6,478 nt of DNA from Tenericutes bacterium 4572_104. Its GTDB lineage: Bacteria; Bacillota_I; Bacilli_A; Izemoplasmatales; UBA5603. A program made the translations under genes and the position numbers. The stretch is taken from positions 1-6,478 of the forward strand of contig NBLG01000050.1 in the NCBI GenBank assembly GCA_002084435.1, in the 5' to 3' direction. Every line of letters begins with the position of its first letter. Position 1 is the first letter of the stretch. Below are positions 1-6,326 of this stretch, in pieces. Under the pieces are notes generated by a model. The model saw only the letters and a program-made list of their open reading frames with translations, did not search any database and was not told the origin of the DNA.

Positions 1-68
1 ATATGTTTCTTGTAAAATCCATTTTATATATTCACTTGTATATTTTTCTTTTTATTTGCAATTACAAA

Positions 69-108
69 TAAAAAAAAACAAAAAAAATAGTCCCTTAAAA
101 GGGGGCTA
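69..108 (-). terminator. Probable Rho-independent terminator, leftward
   Basis: On the minus strand an inverted repeat at 88-108 (TAG.CCC / GGG.CTA arms around a short A/T loop) is followed by two long T runs, complementary to the A-rich stretch at 69-87. The minus-strand stem contains a C-A mismatch, while the plus-strand version has a G-T wobble there but no T run after it, so leftward termination is the better reading. It sits just outside the outermost hsdS repeat and would stop leftward transcripts leaving the locus, whichever way the invertible DNA lies. The rest of 1-226 shows no gene and no convincing promoter. Confidence 0.55.
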
Positions 109-226
109 TAATACAGAAAATTCTAAAGCAATTTTTACTATTAAGTTTTTTTACTTGATTATTTTCTGGCTGATCTTAAGCATTTTTGTAATATAATAAT
201 ATAAAATAACTCTCTTAATCTCAACA

Positions 227-251
227 CTTGGGAACAGTGTAAGTTGGAAGA
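227..251 (+). repeat. 5' hsdS repeat, copy 1 (cassette A)
   Basis: This 25-base stretch is identical to the minus strand at 6235-6259, the start of the expressed hsdS TRD1, so the two form a perfect inverted repeat. The core TTGGGAACAGTGTAAG encodes the residues WEQCK and is shared by all four copies in the window. It marks the 5' boundary of cassette A and is a likely crossover site for TRD exchange. Confidence 0.85.
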
Positions 252-744
252 ACTTATAAATTTTATTGTAGATAATCGCGGGAAAAATCCTGCATATTAT
301 TGTAATGAGGGTATACCTGTCATAGATAATTACATGATCAAAAATAATGAGTATCCCAATTTGAGTGAAGCAAATAGATTTTTAGATGATTATTTATATG
401 AGAATTTCGTAAGAAAATATAATGAAAAAGATGATATATTGATTACTTTAGTTGGTAATGGGATTGAGAATATTGCACTGTTTCCAAGTGCTAAGAGCGT
501 TATAATTCAAAACACCTTAGGTTTAAGGACTGATTCTAACAAGAGATTTTTATACTATAATCTACAGTCAGAAAACAAAAAAATTATACTACTTGACAGA
601 GGAATGGCTCAACCAAGCATAAGACAAGATGAGTTACTAGATATAGATTTGTATATTCCAAATAGAAATGAGCAAGATAAAATCGGTGAGTTTTTTTCTG
701 ACTTAGACAATCTTATCACCCTTCATCAGCGTAAAATAAATTAA
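244..744 (+). CDS. hsdS: Silent partial hsdS cassette A (single TRD)
   Basis: This is a half-length specificity-subunit gene carrying one target recognition domain. The frame is open from 205 and reads NTWEQCKLEELINF before the TRD, but it has no ATG and no ribosome binding site. The TTG at 244 is only the first possible start and is probably unused. The 3' end encodes EQDKIGEFFSDLDNLITLHQRK followed by IN and a TAA, which is the conserved HsdS region that follows a TRD and forms the helix contacting HsdM. Both ends are repeats shared, in inverted orientation, with the expressed hsdS on the other strand. I infer it is a storage cassette that becomes expressed only after recombination behind the hsdS start at 6314. 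Its TRD differs from the other three here, so it should encode a different half-site. The frame is undamaged. It lies 18 bases upstream of the recombinase start and may share a transcript with it. Confidence 0.75.
   Translation: MEELINFIVDNRGKNPAYYCNEGIPVIDNYMIKNNEYPNLSEANRFLDDYLYENFVRKYNEKDDILITLVGNGIENIALFPSAKSVIIQNTLGLRTDSNKRFLYYNLQSENKKIILLDRGMAQPSIRQDELLDIDLYIPNRNEQDKIGEFFSDLDNLITLHQRKIN
706..734 (+). repeat. C-repeat, copy 1 (end of cassette A)
   Basis: It encodes DNLITLHQRK at the end of cassette A. It matches the minus-strand copy at 5752-5780 with a single mismatch (T for C at 711), and bases 712-734 are identical to the minus strand at 1712-1734. It is therefore inverted relative to both other copies and could support inversion of the recombinase segment or of the large segment that includes hsdR. 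Confidence 0.85.
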
Positions 745-750
745 TAAAAT

Positions 751-755
751 GGAGG
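751..755 (+). promoter_or_regulatory. Ribosome binding site of the recombinase gene
   Basis: GGAGG lies seven bases before the ATG at 763. It fixes the true start of the recombinase at 763 rather than at the later in-frame ATG at 931, which has no Shine-Dalgarno sequence, and so shows that the TGA at 883 falls inside the gene. Confidence 0.75.
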
Positions 756-762
756 ACTTAAT

Positions 763-1695
763 ATGTTAGAATCTATAAAAAAAACAGATTTATTTCATGA
801 GTATTATTCTTTATGGATTAAAGTTTATAAAGAAGGAGCAGTGCGAAAAGTTACAATGAATAAATATAATTTGACTGAAAAATGACTTTTAAAATTAATC
901 CCTAATCTTAAAATTTATCAATTAAATCGTATGAATTACCAAAAGCTACTTAACGATTATGCTAAATTACACGAAAAACAAACTACAATGGATTTTCATC
1001 ATCAGTTAAAAGCATCAATTCTAGATGCTGTAGATGAAGGATTAATTGATAGAAATCCTACACGTAAAGCAGTTATCAAAGGAAAAATACCAAAAAAAAA
1101 GAAGCAAAAATATTTGAGCTATTTTGAACTTCAAACTTTACTAGCAAACCTAGAATTAAATCCATTAGTGAGTTGGGATTGCTTAATTTTACTATTAGCT
1201 AAAACAGGACTTCGATTTTCAGAAGCTCTTGCTTTAACACCTAATGATTTCGATTTTCCACATCAATGTTTATCAATAGATAAAACATGGAACTATAAAG
1301 AAAACGGTGGATTTTTACCTACTAAAAATCGTTCTTCAGTGCGCAAAATTCGAATTGACTGGCAAACTATAATTCAATTTTCTGAATTAATTAAAAATCT
1401 ACCACAAGATAAACCAATTTTTAATTTGAAAAAGAAAATATATAATTCAACGGTTAATGATGTATTAACAAGACACTGCAAAATTGCAAATGTTCCTCTA
1501 ATATCTATCCATGGATTAAGACACACACATGCATCAATACTTCTATTTGCTGGGGTTTCAATTGCAAGTGTAGCTCAGAGATTAGGGCATTCCAATATAA
1601 CTACTACTCAAAAAACATATTTGCATATAATTCAAGAACTAGAAAATAAAGATATAGATTTAATAATGCGATCTTTATCAGGGTTGTTAAATTAA
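763..1695 (+). pseudogene. Tyrosine recombinase of the hsdS inversion system, interrupted by TGA
   Basis: This gene encodes a site-specific recombinase of the XerC/integrase family, the class that inverts DNA between hsdS repeats in type I loci (PsrA/CreX-like). Translation from the ATG at 763, which has a good ribosome binding site, runs 40 codons to a TGA at 883-885. The same frame then continues to a TAA at 1693, 310 codons in all. Residues 1-105 would be the SAM-like core-binding domain, with the sequence MDFHHQLKASILDAVDEGL typical of the family. The catalytic domain has every expected residue, numbered from 763: Arg151 (GLRFSEAL), Lys188 in the beta-hairpin, His250 and Arg253 (HGLRH), His276 (LGH) and the nucleophile Tyr286 (QKTYLH). 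TGA could arise from TGG by one base change. Restart at ATG 931 would give 254 residues without the first 56, with no visible ribosome binding site. I infer loss or severe reduction of activity. Rare readthrough or a sequencing error remain possible. Confidence 0.8.
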
Positions 1696-1710
1696 CTAAT
1701 ACCAATTGGA

Positions 1711-1737
1711 CTTACGCTGATGAAGGGTGATAAGGTT
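1711..1737 (-). repeat. C-repeat, copy 2 (end of cassette B)
   Basis: It encodes NLITLHQRK. It is identical over 27 bases to the minus-strand copy at 5751-5777 (a direct repeat) and inverted relative to the copy at 706-734. Together with 706-734 it flanks the recombinase gene as an inverted repeat pair. Confidence 0.85.
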
Positions 1738-2167
1738 AATTTTTTGCTCATTACTATCTTGAGGAATTTTTAGAATTAATTCTTTAACAATATTCCCTGA
1801 TAAATTACCTTGTCCACCTTGCAAATAAGTATTTACTATATTAGCTTTTTCTTTTCTCAACCATTGTGAAATAAAGTATGAGTTGTACTCTTTAAATGGT
1901 TTTATAGCTAAAATAGCTTGATTAATAGCACCGTTAATCCTTGATATACCAACTTCTCCACTCGTGGCACCATATAGAGCATATAATATATCTCCTTGTT
2001 CAACTAATTTTGCAGATGAGTTCTTCATTCATTGCTAAATCAGTAATAAATAATTCGGTTTTCTCGGATTGGATTTCACCAGATCTAATAAAAGGAATAC
2101 TTCCACCGTAAAAATTATCATTTCCAACACTTGGAGTACCACCTGAATAACTATTAGATATTTCACC

Positions 2168-2188
2168 TAACTTACACTGTTCCCAAGT
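2168..2188 (-). repeat. 5' hsdS repeat, copy 2 (cassette B)
   Basis: It carries the 16-base core TTGGGAACAGTGTAAG with the flanks AC and TT. It encodes TWEQCKL and marks the 5' edge of cassette B. It is inverted relative to 227-251 and direct relative to the copies at 5658-5673 and 6235-6259. Confidence 0.8.
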
Positions 2189-2228
2189 AAAAACACAAAA
2201 AGAGCAAGAATCACTTCTTACCCTTCTT
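2189..2228 (-). terminator. Rho-independent terminator of the hsdMSR operon
   Basis: On the minus strand, 36 bases after the fused hsdS-hsdR stop, a 14-bp stem (arms at 2215-2228 and 2197-2210, with a few G-T pairs) closes a GTGA tetraloop and is followed by GTGTTTTT. This is a classic intrinsic terminator. The T tract runs directly into cassette B, so transcripts of the expressed operon should end before the silent cassette. Confidence 0.8.
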
Positions 2229-2264
2229 TTAAAATGTGTACATTACAAAATTTATAGTTATTAT

Positions 2265-5200
2265 CTATTCATATTTAAGTTTAATTTCTAATATTGCCTT
2301 CGGCAACACCTTATTCATAATCATATTATGTTTAAGCTGACCACCTGCAGACTTATTCTTTGCTTTTTTATAATCTACGCTTTTAGTCAACTCATAAATA
2401 TAAGGAATTACTGTTGGATGTAATGTAGTAAAAGAATTTACCGATTTTAGTAACCATTCTTTATCTATACCCCATTGATCAGATATATCATCTACTTCAA
2501 TTTTTAGTTTGTTATACTTCCAATCATCAAAAGCATCATCAAAGTTGATACCATATTTCAAGTTTCCTTGAACCAATTCTGTATCAACGAATTCTCTTAG
2601 CATGTTAGCTTTAGCATCATCACCCATATCACTCAACTCTTGTATCTGTTCATGAATAATCCTTAAAGTTTCATCATCAACTGATTGAACACCATTAACA
2701 TTACTTACTTTAGACCCAATTAATCCTAGAATATGATTCGCATCAATTACTTGTGTACCAGCTAGCTTAGTTCTACCAACCAATGTTCTTATCACGACAG
2801 GGTCAAGTTCAGGACCACATTTTTTTACGAGGTTTCTATATGCACCTACATATTTAAGCCAAGTATGTTCGTCCATACCAAATGACTTATTGTTCCATTT
2901 ATATTCATAGTATTGTTCAACAAAATTCAATTGTTCTGCTGCATCTCTAAAAGATAGAACAAATTTTTCCATTGCTTCTTTATCAGACTTTAAAGTCTGC
3001 CAATCTGCTGGATCTGGTAACGTTGGTCGCATTTCACCAATGTTCAATCTAAATTTTTCAACTGAATTTTCATATGTATCAACAATTGCCCTACTACTGC
3101 TTCCTCCACTACCATATAATTTTAATGCAGTGTCTACAGTTTCTCTAGTAATCTCTGGATATTGGAAATTGATAATCGTCCCAAATTCTTTCTCTTTACC
3201 ATAAACACGATTTGTTCTAGAATAAGCCTGAATTAGTCCTTGAAGTTCTAAAGATCGATCTACATATAAAGTATTTAACCTCTTAGAATCATATCCCGTT
3301 AATAATTGATCTGCAACTATTACTAAATCTATATTTTTTTTATTTCTTCCACTGCCTCCTCTTATAGTTCTTTCGATAAGATCTTCAAAATAAGCCATTT
3401 CTCCATGTTTTTTATCACCTGCAACAAACTCAATTCCAGTAAATTCAGAGTAATCCTTGAACATTCTTTTTATTAAATCTATTGGAATATTATCAGGATC
3501 GTTTTCATTGCCAAAACTAAATGTCATCGCAACATTTAATTTTATGTCATGTTTTTCTAATTGTTTTTTCAACTCATCATAATAAGCTACAACACGATTT
3601 CTATACGCGACTGTTAAAATAGCATTAAACTCTCTTCCCATTGATTGATTTTCCCAATTATCAAGTATTGAAGAAACAACTCTGGGTATATGTGTTTCAT
3701 CTTGATAAACCAAAATATCATTTTTTTTTGCTTTTCGTTCTAAATCAGCTTTAGTATATGACTGAAGTTTTCTTTCAATTTCTCTATCAAGTAATTCAGG
3801 ATGCTCTTCTTTCATTTTGTTCATCAACTGGTCTCTCAAATCATCATGACTTTTAAACTCTCCTGTATTTATATAGTCAACATAAAATCCTAGAACATTC
3901 CCATCTGCTATTGCCTCATCAATTGAATATGTATGAAGATTAGGTCCAAATAATTTTTCTGTTGTATCAATCACTTCGCTCTTTTCATTTATCTTTCCTT
4001 TAACATTATTCTCATCAAACAAAGGTGTTCCAGTAAAACCAAAGAATAAACCTTTCTTCTTAAAGTACTTTTTTATTTCTCCCATCATTTGTCCCATTGT
4101 AGTACGATGAGCTTCATCTACAATAAAAACAATTTTCTTTTCTGCTAATGAAATATCTTTCGCTTCTACTAATTCTTTTACAAGAATATTAAGTTTAAAA
4201 GTTGTTGTCACAATAATACCAGGATCAGCTAATTTTAACTTCTTTTTTAACTGATATGTATGTTTAGTATCATCTACTGTAACTGGTTCATAAGCTGCAT
4301 AAGCTTTAAAATTTTCACTTGTTCTACTATCTAATTCGCGTCGATCAACTAAGAAAACAACTTTATCAAAGCCAGCGCGCGTTGCCAAAAAAAGTGCTGT
4401 TTTAAAACTAGTTATCGTTTTTCCACTTCCAGTAGTATGCCACACAAATCCACCATGCGGTATCCTTTCTTTATTATCAAAACCAAATGCAGCTCCTTCA
4501 ACAGCTTGAAGTGCATATACTTGATATGGTCGCATTAACATATGCTTTCGATTCTCTTCTTCTCTTGCCTCATCAATAACTAAATAATCTCCAACCATTT
4601 GGTGAGCCATTGGAATCATTAAAAATTTTGCAACAACTTTTTTCCAATCATTAACTGGCTTATTTTCTTTATCAGACCAGTGAAATGCAAACACTGGATT
4701 AAAATCATCTACAGACTTAGGAGTCGCAAAGTAACGTGTTTCAATCTCAGTAGTTATTACCATCATTTGAGAAAAAGCCATAAAGTTATTACAATATTCA
4801 CCATCTCTATAATATCTAATAAATTGTCCATAAGCTTCATCCAAAGATTTATCTGTACGTTTTTGTTCAATATTGATAAGTGGTAAGCCATTAATCAATA
4901 ACACTATATCAAATCGATTTCCATTTTCTGTTTCAACTTCTCTAGCAATTCTATAACTTGAGTCACCACCACTAACTTCTGCTTTTTTTAATATTGTTAA
5001 TGTAATTTGCTTTCGCGTTATATCTGGATTATCATCTCTGTAGATTCCATCAATTTTTCCTTTATTTCCTTCCATTGACAAAACTTTAGTAGCTTCAAAA
5101 CTATTATTTATTTGATTTACCTTAGACATGACTTGTTTAAATTCGTTATCTGTTAATTCAACACCTTCAAGTTGATCTGCATTTATTCGATTTAACTCCG

Positions 5201-6314
5201 TTCTCCAATGATTAATCAAATCTCTTACTGTAACTTTTTTTGCATCTGGGATCAATGAAGTAAAATTTTCAACACTTCCCTTTGATATATTTAACTGTGA
5301 CATACCCGCTCCTTGCGCCTTAAAATATCGTTGATGAGCATTGATATAAGAAAATAAAAATTGCGGATCAGCAGAGCTATTTGGTCTTAATAAAGCTACT
5401 CGTTGATTCAATACAAAGTGATCGTTTTCAGGTATTAAAGCCACTCGGCCAAGTAAATCACCGTGACCTACATCACTTAACACTATAACCAAATCATTTT
5501 TGAAAAGAGTATCTGTTGTATCATCAATAAATTTTCCTGAATGCTTTAAACCTCCGTCAATCGAAATAGAATTAAGGTTTACTAATTCATACTTGCCACT
5601 TGTAGATTGCTTATCCTCATGACCTTTTCCATTTTTATATTCTGTCAGTTCTGAAAGCTTACACTGTTCCCAACTTTTGGGCTTACACTCACCATCTACA
5701 GGAAACATTTCAAAAAGATAAGCTTTTTTTATAGATTTAATTTTATCTAACTTACGCTGATGAAGGGTGATAAGGTTGTCAATGCTTTTAAAAAAACTTC
5801 CCACTATATCTTGTTCTGACTTACTTGGTACCATTATTTCAAGCTTAGCTAACATCTTTCCTGATATCTCTAAGAAAGTGGACCCCGAAGCAATAGCTTC
5901 AGCTTTATCTTTGATTTGATTGCTCATAGAGTAAATAAAATAAGAATCATATTCATCTTTCAAAACCATAGATTGAAACCCTTGATTTGTTGCTCCTGAA
6001 CGGCTTAAAATAGCCGTTTTACCAATACCAGCACGACTTGTGAAAAGTATAGTTTTATTTGCTGGTAGAATTTTTGCTGAACTATTCTTAAGACCCATTT
6101 CAGTAATCTTTCTCTTGCTTCCTATGACATATATCTGAGCATCAATTTCTGCTGGTGCATACCAATCAATATCACCATCCCAATAATCAGAATTACTAGT
6201 ACTTGGTGTTCCACCACCTATAATTTCTGATATATCTTCCAACTTACACTGTTCCCAAGCTTCAGTGAACCCCGAAAACCTTCTCTTTGGTATTAGTTTT
6301 TTTGTTTCAGTCAT
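2265..6314 (-). CDS. hsdS/hsdR: HsdS-HsdR fusion: type I restriction specificity and endonuclease subunits in one frame
   Basis: The 1349-residue frame starts with ATG at 6314, overlapping the hsdM stop and behind GGTGG. Residues 1-19 are the HsdS N-terminus. TRD1 follows WEQCKL at 20-25, and a conserved central region (EQDIVGSFF...DNLITLHQRKL, 167-205) joins it to TRD2 (WEQCKL at 215-220, up to about 355). HsdS stops at FTSLIPD, where relatives continue with EEQ-KIG-FF and a C-terminal helix. From about 358 (KKVTVRDLINHW) the sequence is HsdR without roughly its first 20-40 residues. It has a PD-(D/E)xK nuclease core (Asp469, Glu483-x-Lys485), a Q motif (Gln598), Walker A TGSGKT 628-633, DEAH 733-736, TGTP 761-764, QAYSRTNR 1029-1036 and a complete helical C-terminus. 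HsdS reads DNA and holds two HsdM; HsdR translocates and cuts. Fusion would tie HsdR 1:1 to a shortened HsdS. Simplest origin: a deletion across the hsdS-hsdR boundary. Whether it is active is unknown. Confidence 0.85.
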   Translation of the reverse strand: MTETKKLIPKRRFSGFTEAWEQCKLEDISEIIGGGTPSTSNSDYWDGDIDWYAPAEIDAQIYVIGSKRKITEMGLKNSSAKILPANKTILFTSRAGIGKTAILSRSGATNQGFQSMVLKDEYDSYFIYSMSNQIKDKAEAIASGSTFLEISGKMLAKLEIMVPSKSEQDIVGSFFKSIDNLITLHQRKLDKIKSIKKAYLFEMFPVDGECKPKSWEQCKLSELTEYKNGKGHEDKQSTSGKYELVNLNSISIDGGLKHSGKFIDDTTDTLFKNDLVIVLSDVGHGDLLGRVALIPENDHFVLNQRVALLRPNSSADPQFLFSYINAHQRYFKAQGAGMSQLNISKGSVENFTSLIPDAKKVTVRDLINHWRTELNRINADQLEGVELTDNEFKQVMSKVNQINNSFEATKVLSMEGNKGKIDGIYRDDNPDITRKQITLTILKKAEVSGGDSSYRIAREVETENGNRFDIVLLINGLPLINIEQKRTDKSLDEAYGQFIRYYRDGEYCNNFMAFSQMMVITTEIETRYFATPKSVDDFNPVFAFHWSDKENKPVNDWKKVVAKFLMIPMAHQMVGDYLVIDEAREEENRKHMLMRPYQVYALQAVEGAAFGFDNKERIPHGGFVWHTTGSGKTITSFKTALFLATRAGFDKVVFLVDRRELDSRTSENFKAYAAYEPVTVDDTKHTYQLKKKLKLADPGIIVTTTFKLNILVKELVEAKDISLAEKKIVFIVDEAHRTTMGQMMGEIKKYFKKKGLFFGFTGTPLFDENNVKGKINEKSEVIDTTEKLFGPNLHTYSIDEAIADGNVLGFYVDYINTGEFKSHDDLRDQLMNKMKEEHPELLDREIERKLQSYTKADLERKAKKNDILVYQDETHIPRVVSSILDNWENQSMGREFNAILTVAYRNRVVAYYDELKKQLEKHDIKLNVAMTFSFGNENDPDNIPIDLIKRMFKDYSEFTGIEFVAGDKKHGEMAYFEDLIERTIRGGSGRNKKNIDLVIVADQLLTGYDSKRLNTLYVDRSLELQGLIQAYSRTNRVYGKEKEFGTIINFQYPEITRETVDTALKLYGSGGSSSRAIVDTYENSVEKFRLNIGEMRPTLPDPADWQTLKSDKEAMEKFVLSFRDAAEQLNFVEQYYEYKWNNKSFGMDEHTWLKYVGAYRNLVKKCGPELDPVVIRTLVGRTKLAGTQVIDANHILGLIGSKVSNVNGVQSVDDETLRIIHEQIQELSDMGDDAKANMLREFVDTELVQGNLKYGINFDDAFDDWKYNKLKIEVDDISDQWGIDKEWLLKSVNSFTTLHPTVIPYIYELTKSVDYKKAKNKSAGGQLKHNMIMNKVLPKAILEIKLKYE
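5235..5250 (-). other. HsdS/HsdR fusion junction
   Basis: This is the point where HsdS-like sequence (FTSLIPD) changes to HsdR-like sequence (KKVTVRD). The coding strand here reads CCAGATGC followed by a run of seven A. The exact breakpoint cannot be set to the base without relatives to align. The A run is a potential slippage site, but slippage alone could not remove both the HsdS C-terminal region and the HsdR N-terminus. Confidence 0.6.
5658..5673 (-). repeat. 5' hsdS repeat, copy 3 (TRD2 of the expressed gene)
   Basis: This copy has exactly the 16-base core and encodes WEQCK at the start of TRD2 (residues 215-219 of the fusion). The sequence diverges directly on both sides. It could let a cassette enter the second TRD position, but the matching repeat that should follow TRD2 was lost in the fusion. 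Confidence 0.8.
5751..5780 (-). repeat. C-repeat, copy 3 (centre of expressed hsdS)
   Basis: It encodes DNLITLHQRK (residues 179-188) in the central conserved region between the TRDs. It is a direct repeat of the cassette B copy and an inverted repeat of the cassette A copy, so it is the natural 3' crossover point for exchanging TRD1. Confidence 0.85.
6235..6259 (-). repeat. 5' hsdS repeat, copy 4 (TRD1 of the expressed gene)
   Basis: A 25-base perfect inverted match to 227-251, encoding WEQCKLE-D. Recombination here with copy 1 would place cassette A behind the real hsdS start and invert about 6 kb, including the rest of hsdS and hsdR. Confidence 0.85.
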
Positions 6315-6326
6315 TATCCCACCACC
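6312..6326 (-). promoter_or_regulatory. TAATG overlap and ribosome binding site of hsdS
   Basis: The hsdM stop TAA (6316-6314) shares its last A with the hsdS ATG (6314-6312). GGTGG at 6326-6322 lies seven bases before the ATG. This arrangement indicates translational coupling of HsdS to HsdM, usual for keeping their amounts matched. It supports 6314 as the true start, and through the fusion it also makes HsdR synthesis depend on HsdM translation. Confidence 0.7.

Larger units (their letters stand above)
1696..2188 (-). pseudogene. hsdS: Silent hsdS cassette B, frameshifted (single TRD)
   Basis: This is another half-length specificity cassette, on the same strand as the expressed hsdS. From 2188 it reads TWEQCKLGEISNSYSGGTPS and continues to ITDLAM at 2031. 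There the tetranucleotide CATT is present twice (2026-2033, plus strand), and removing one copy joins the frame to KNSSAKLVEQGDILYALYGATSGEVG-like sequence, which matches a common TRD family. As it stands, the second part is open only from an ATG at 2028 whose preceding codon is TGA (110 residues, TAG at 1696-1698). Near the end SNEQKI passes directly to NLITLHQRK, so about eight residues (the usual G-FF--LD segment) are missing in frame. There is no start codon or ribosome binding site at its 5' end, which lies directly behind the hsdR terminator. It is a storage cassette that would need repair before it gave a full TRD. Its stop abuts the recombinase stop. Confidence 0.8.

Noticed and set aside
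107..112. TATAAT as a -10 promoter element upstream of cassette A
   Set aside because: No -35-like hexamer at the right distance (the upstream bases are an A run and a terminator stem), and it overlaps the hairpin. In such AT-rich DNA the match is weak evidence.
883..885. TGA read as tryptophan, as in Mollicutes
   Set aside because: The 1349-codon frame uses TGG for all 15 Trp and has no TGA, so a UGA-Trp code is very unlikely.
931..1695. A complete, separate recombinase starting at ATG 931
   Set aside because: The reading frame and family homology extend upstream through the TGA to the ATG at 763, which has a proper GGAGG. The ATG at 931 has no ribosome binding site and would cut off part of the DNA-binding domain.
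1696..2028. A stand-alone 110-residue protein
   Set aside because: It is the downstream half of frameshifted cassette B. The first half is clear in another frame up to 2188, and the ATG follows a TGA with no ribosome binding site.
4680..4886. A 68-codon open frame on the plus strand
   Set aside because: It lies antisense inside the well-conserved HsdR helicase/nuclease region, has no ribosome binding site and has no recognisable protein features.
227..6259. The repeats as a CRISPR array or insertion-sequence ends
   Set aside because: The copies are few, far apart, in both orientations and lie inside hsdS coding sequence at TRD borders. There is no transposase of an IS family and no regular spacing.
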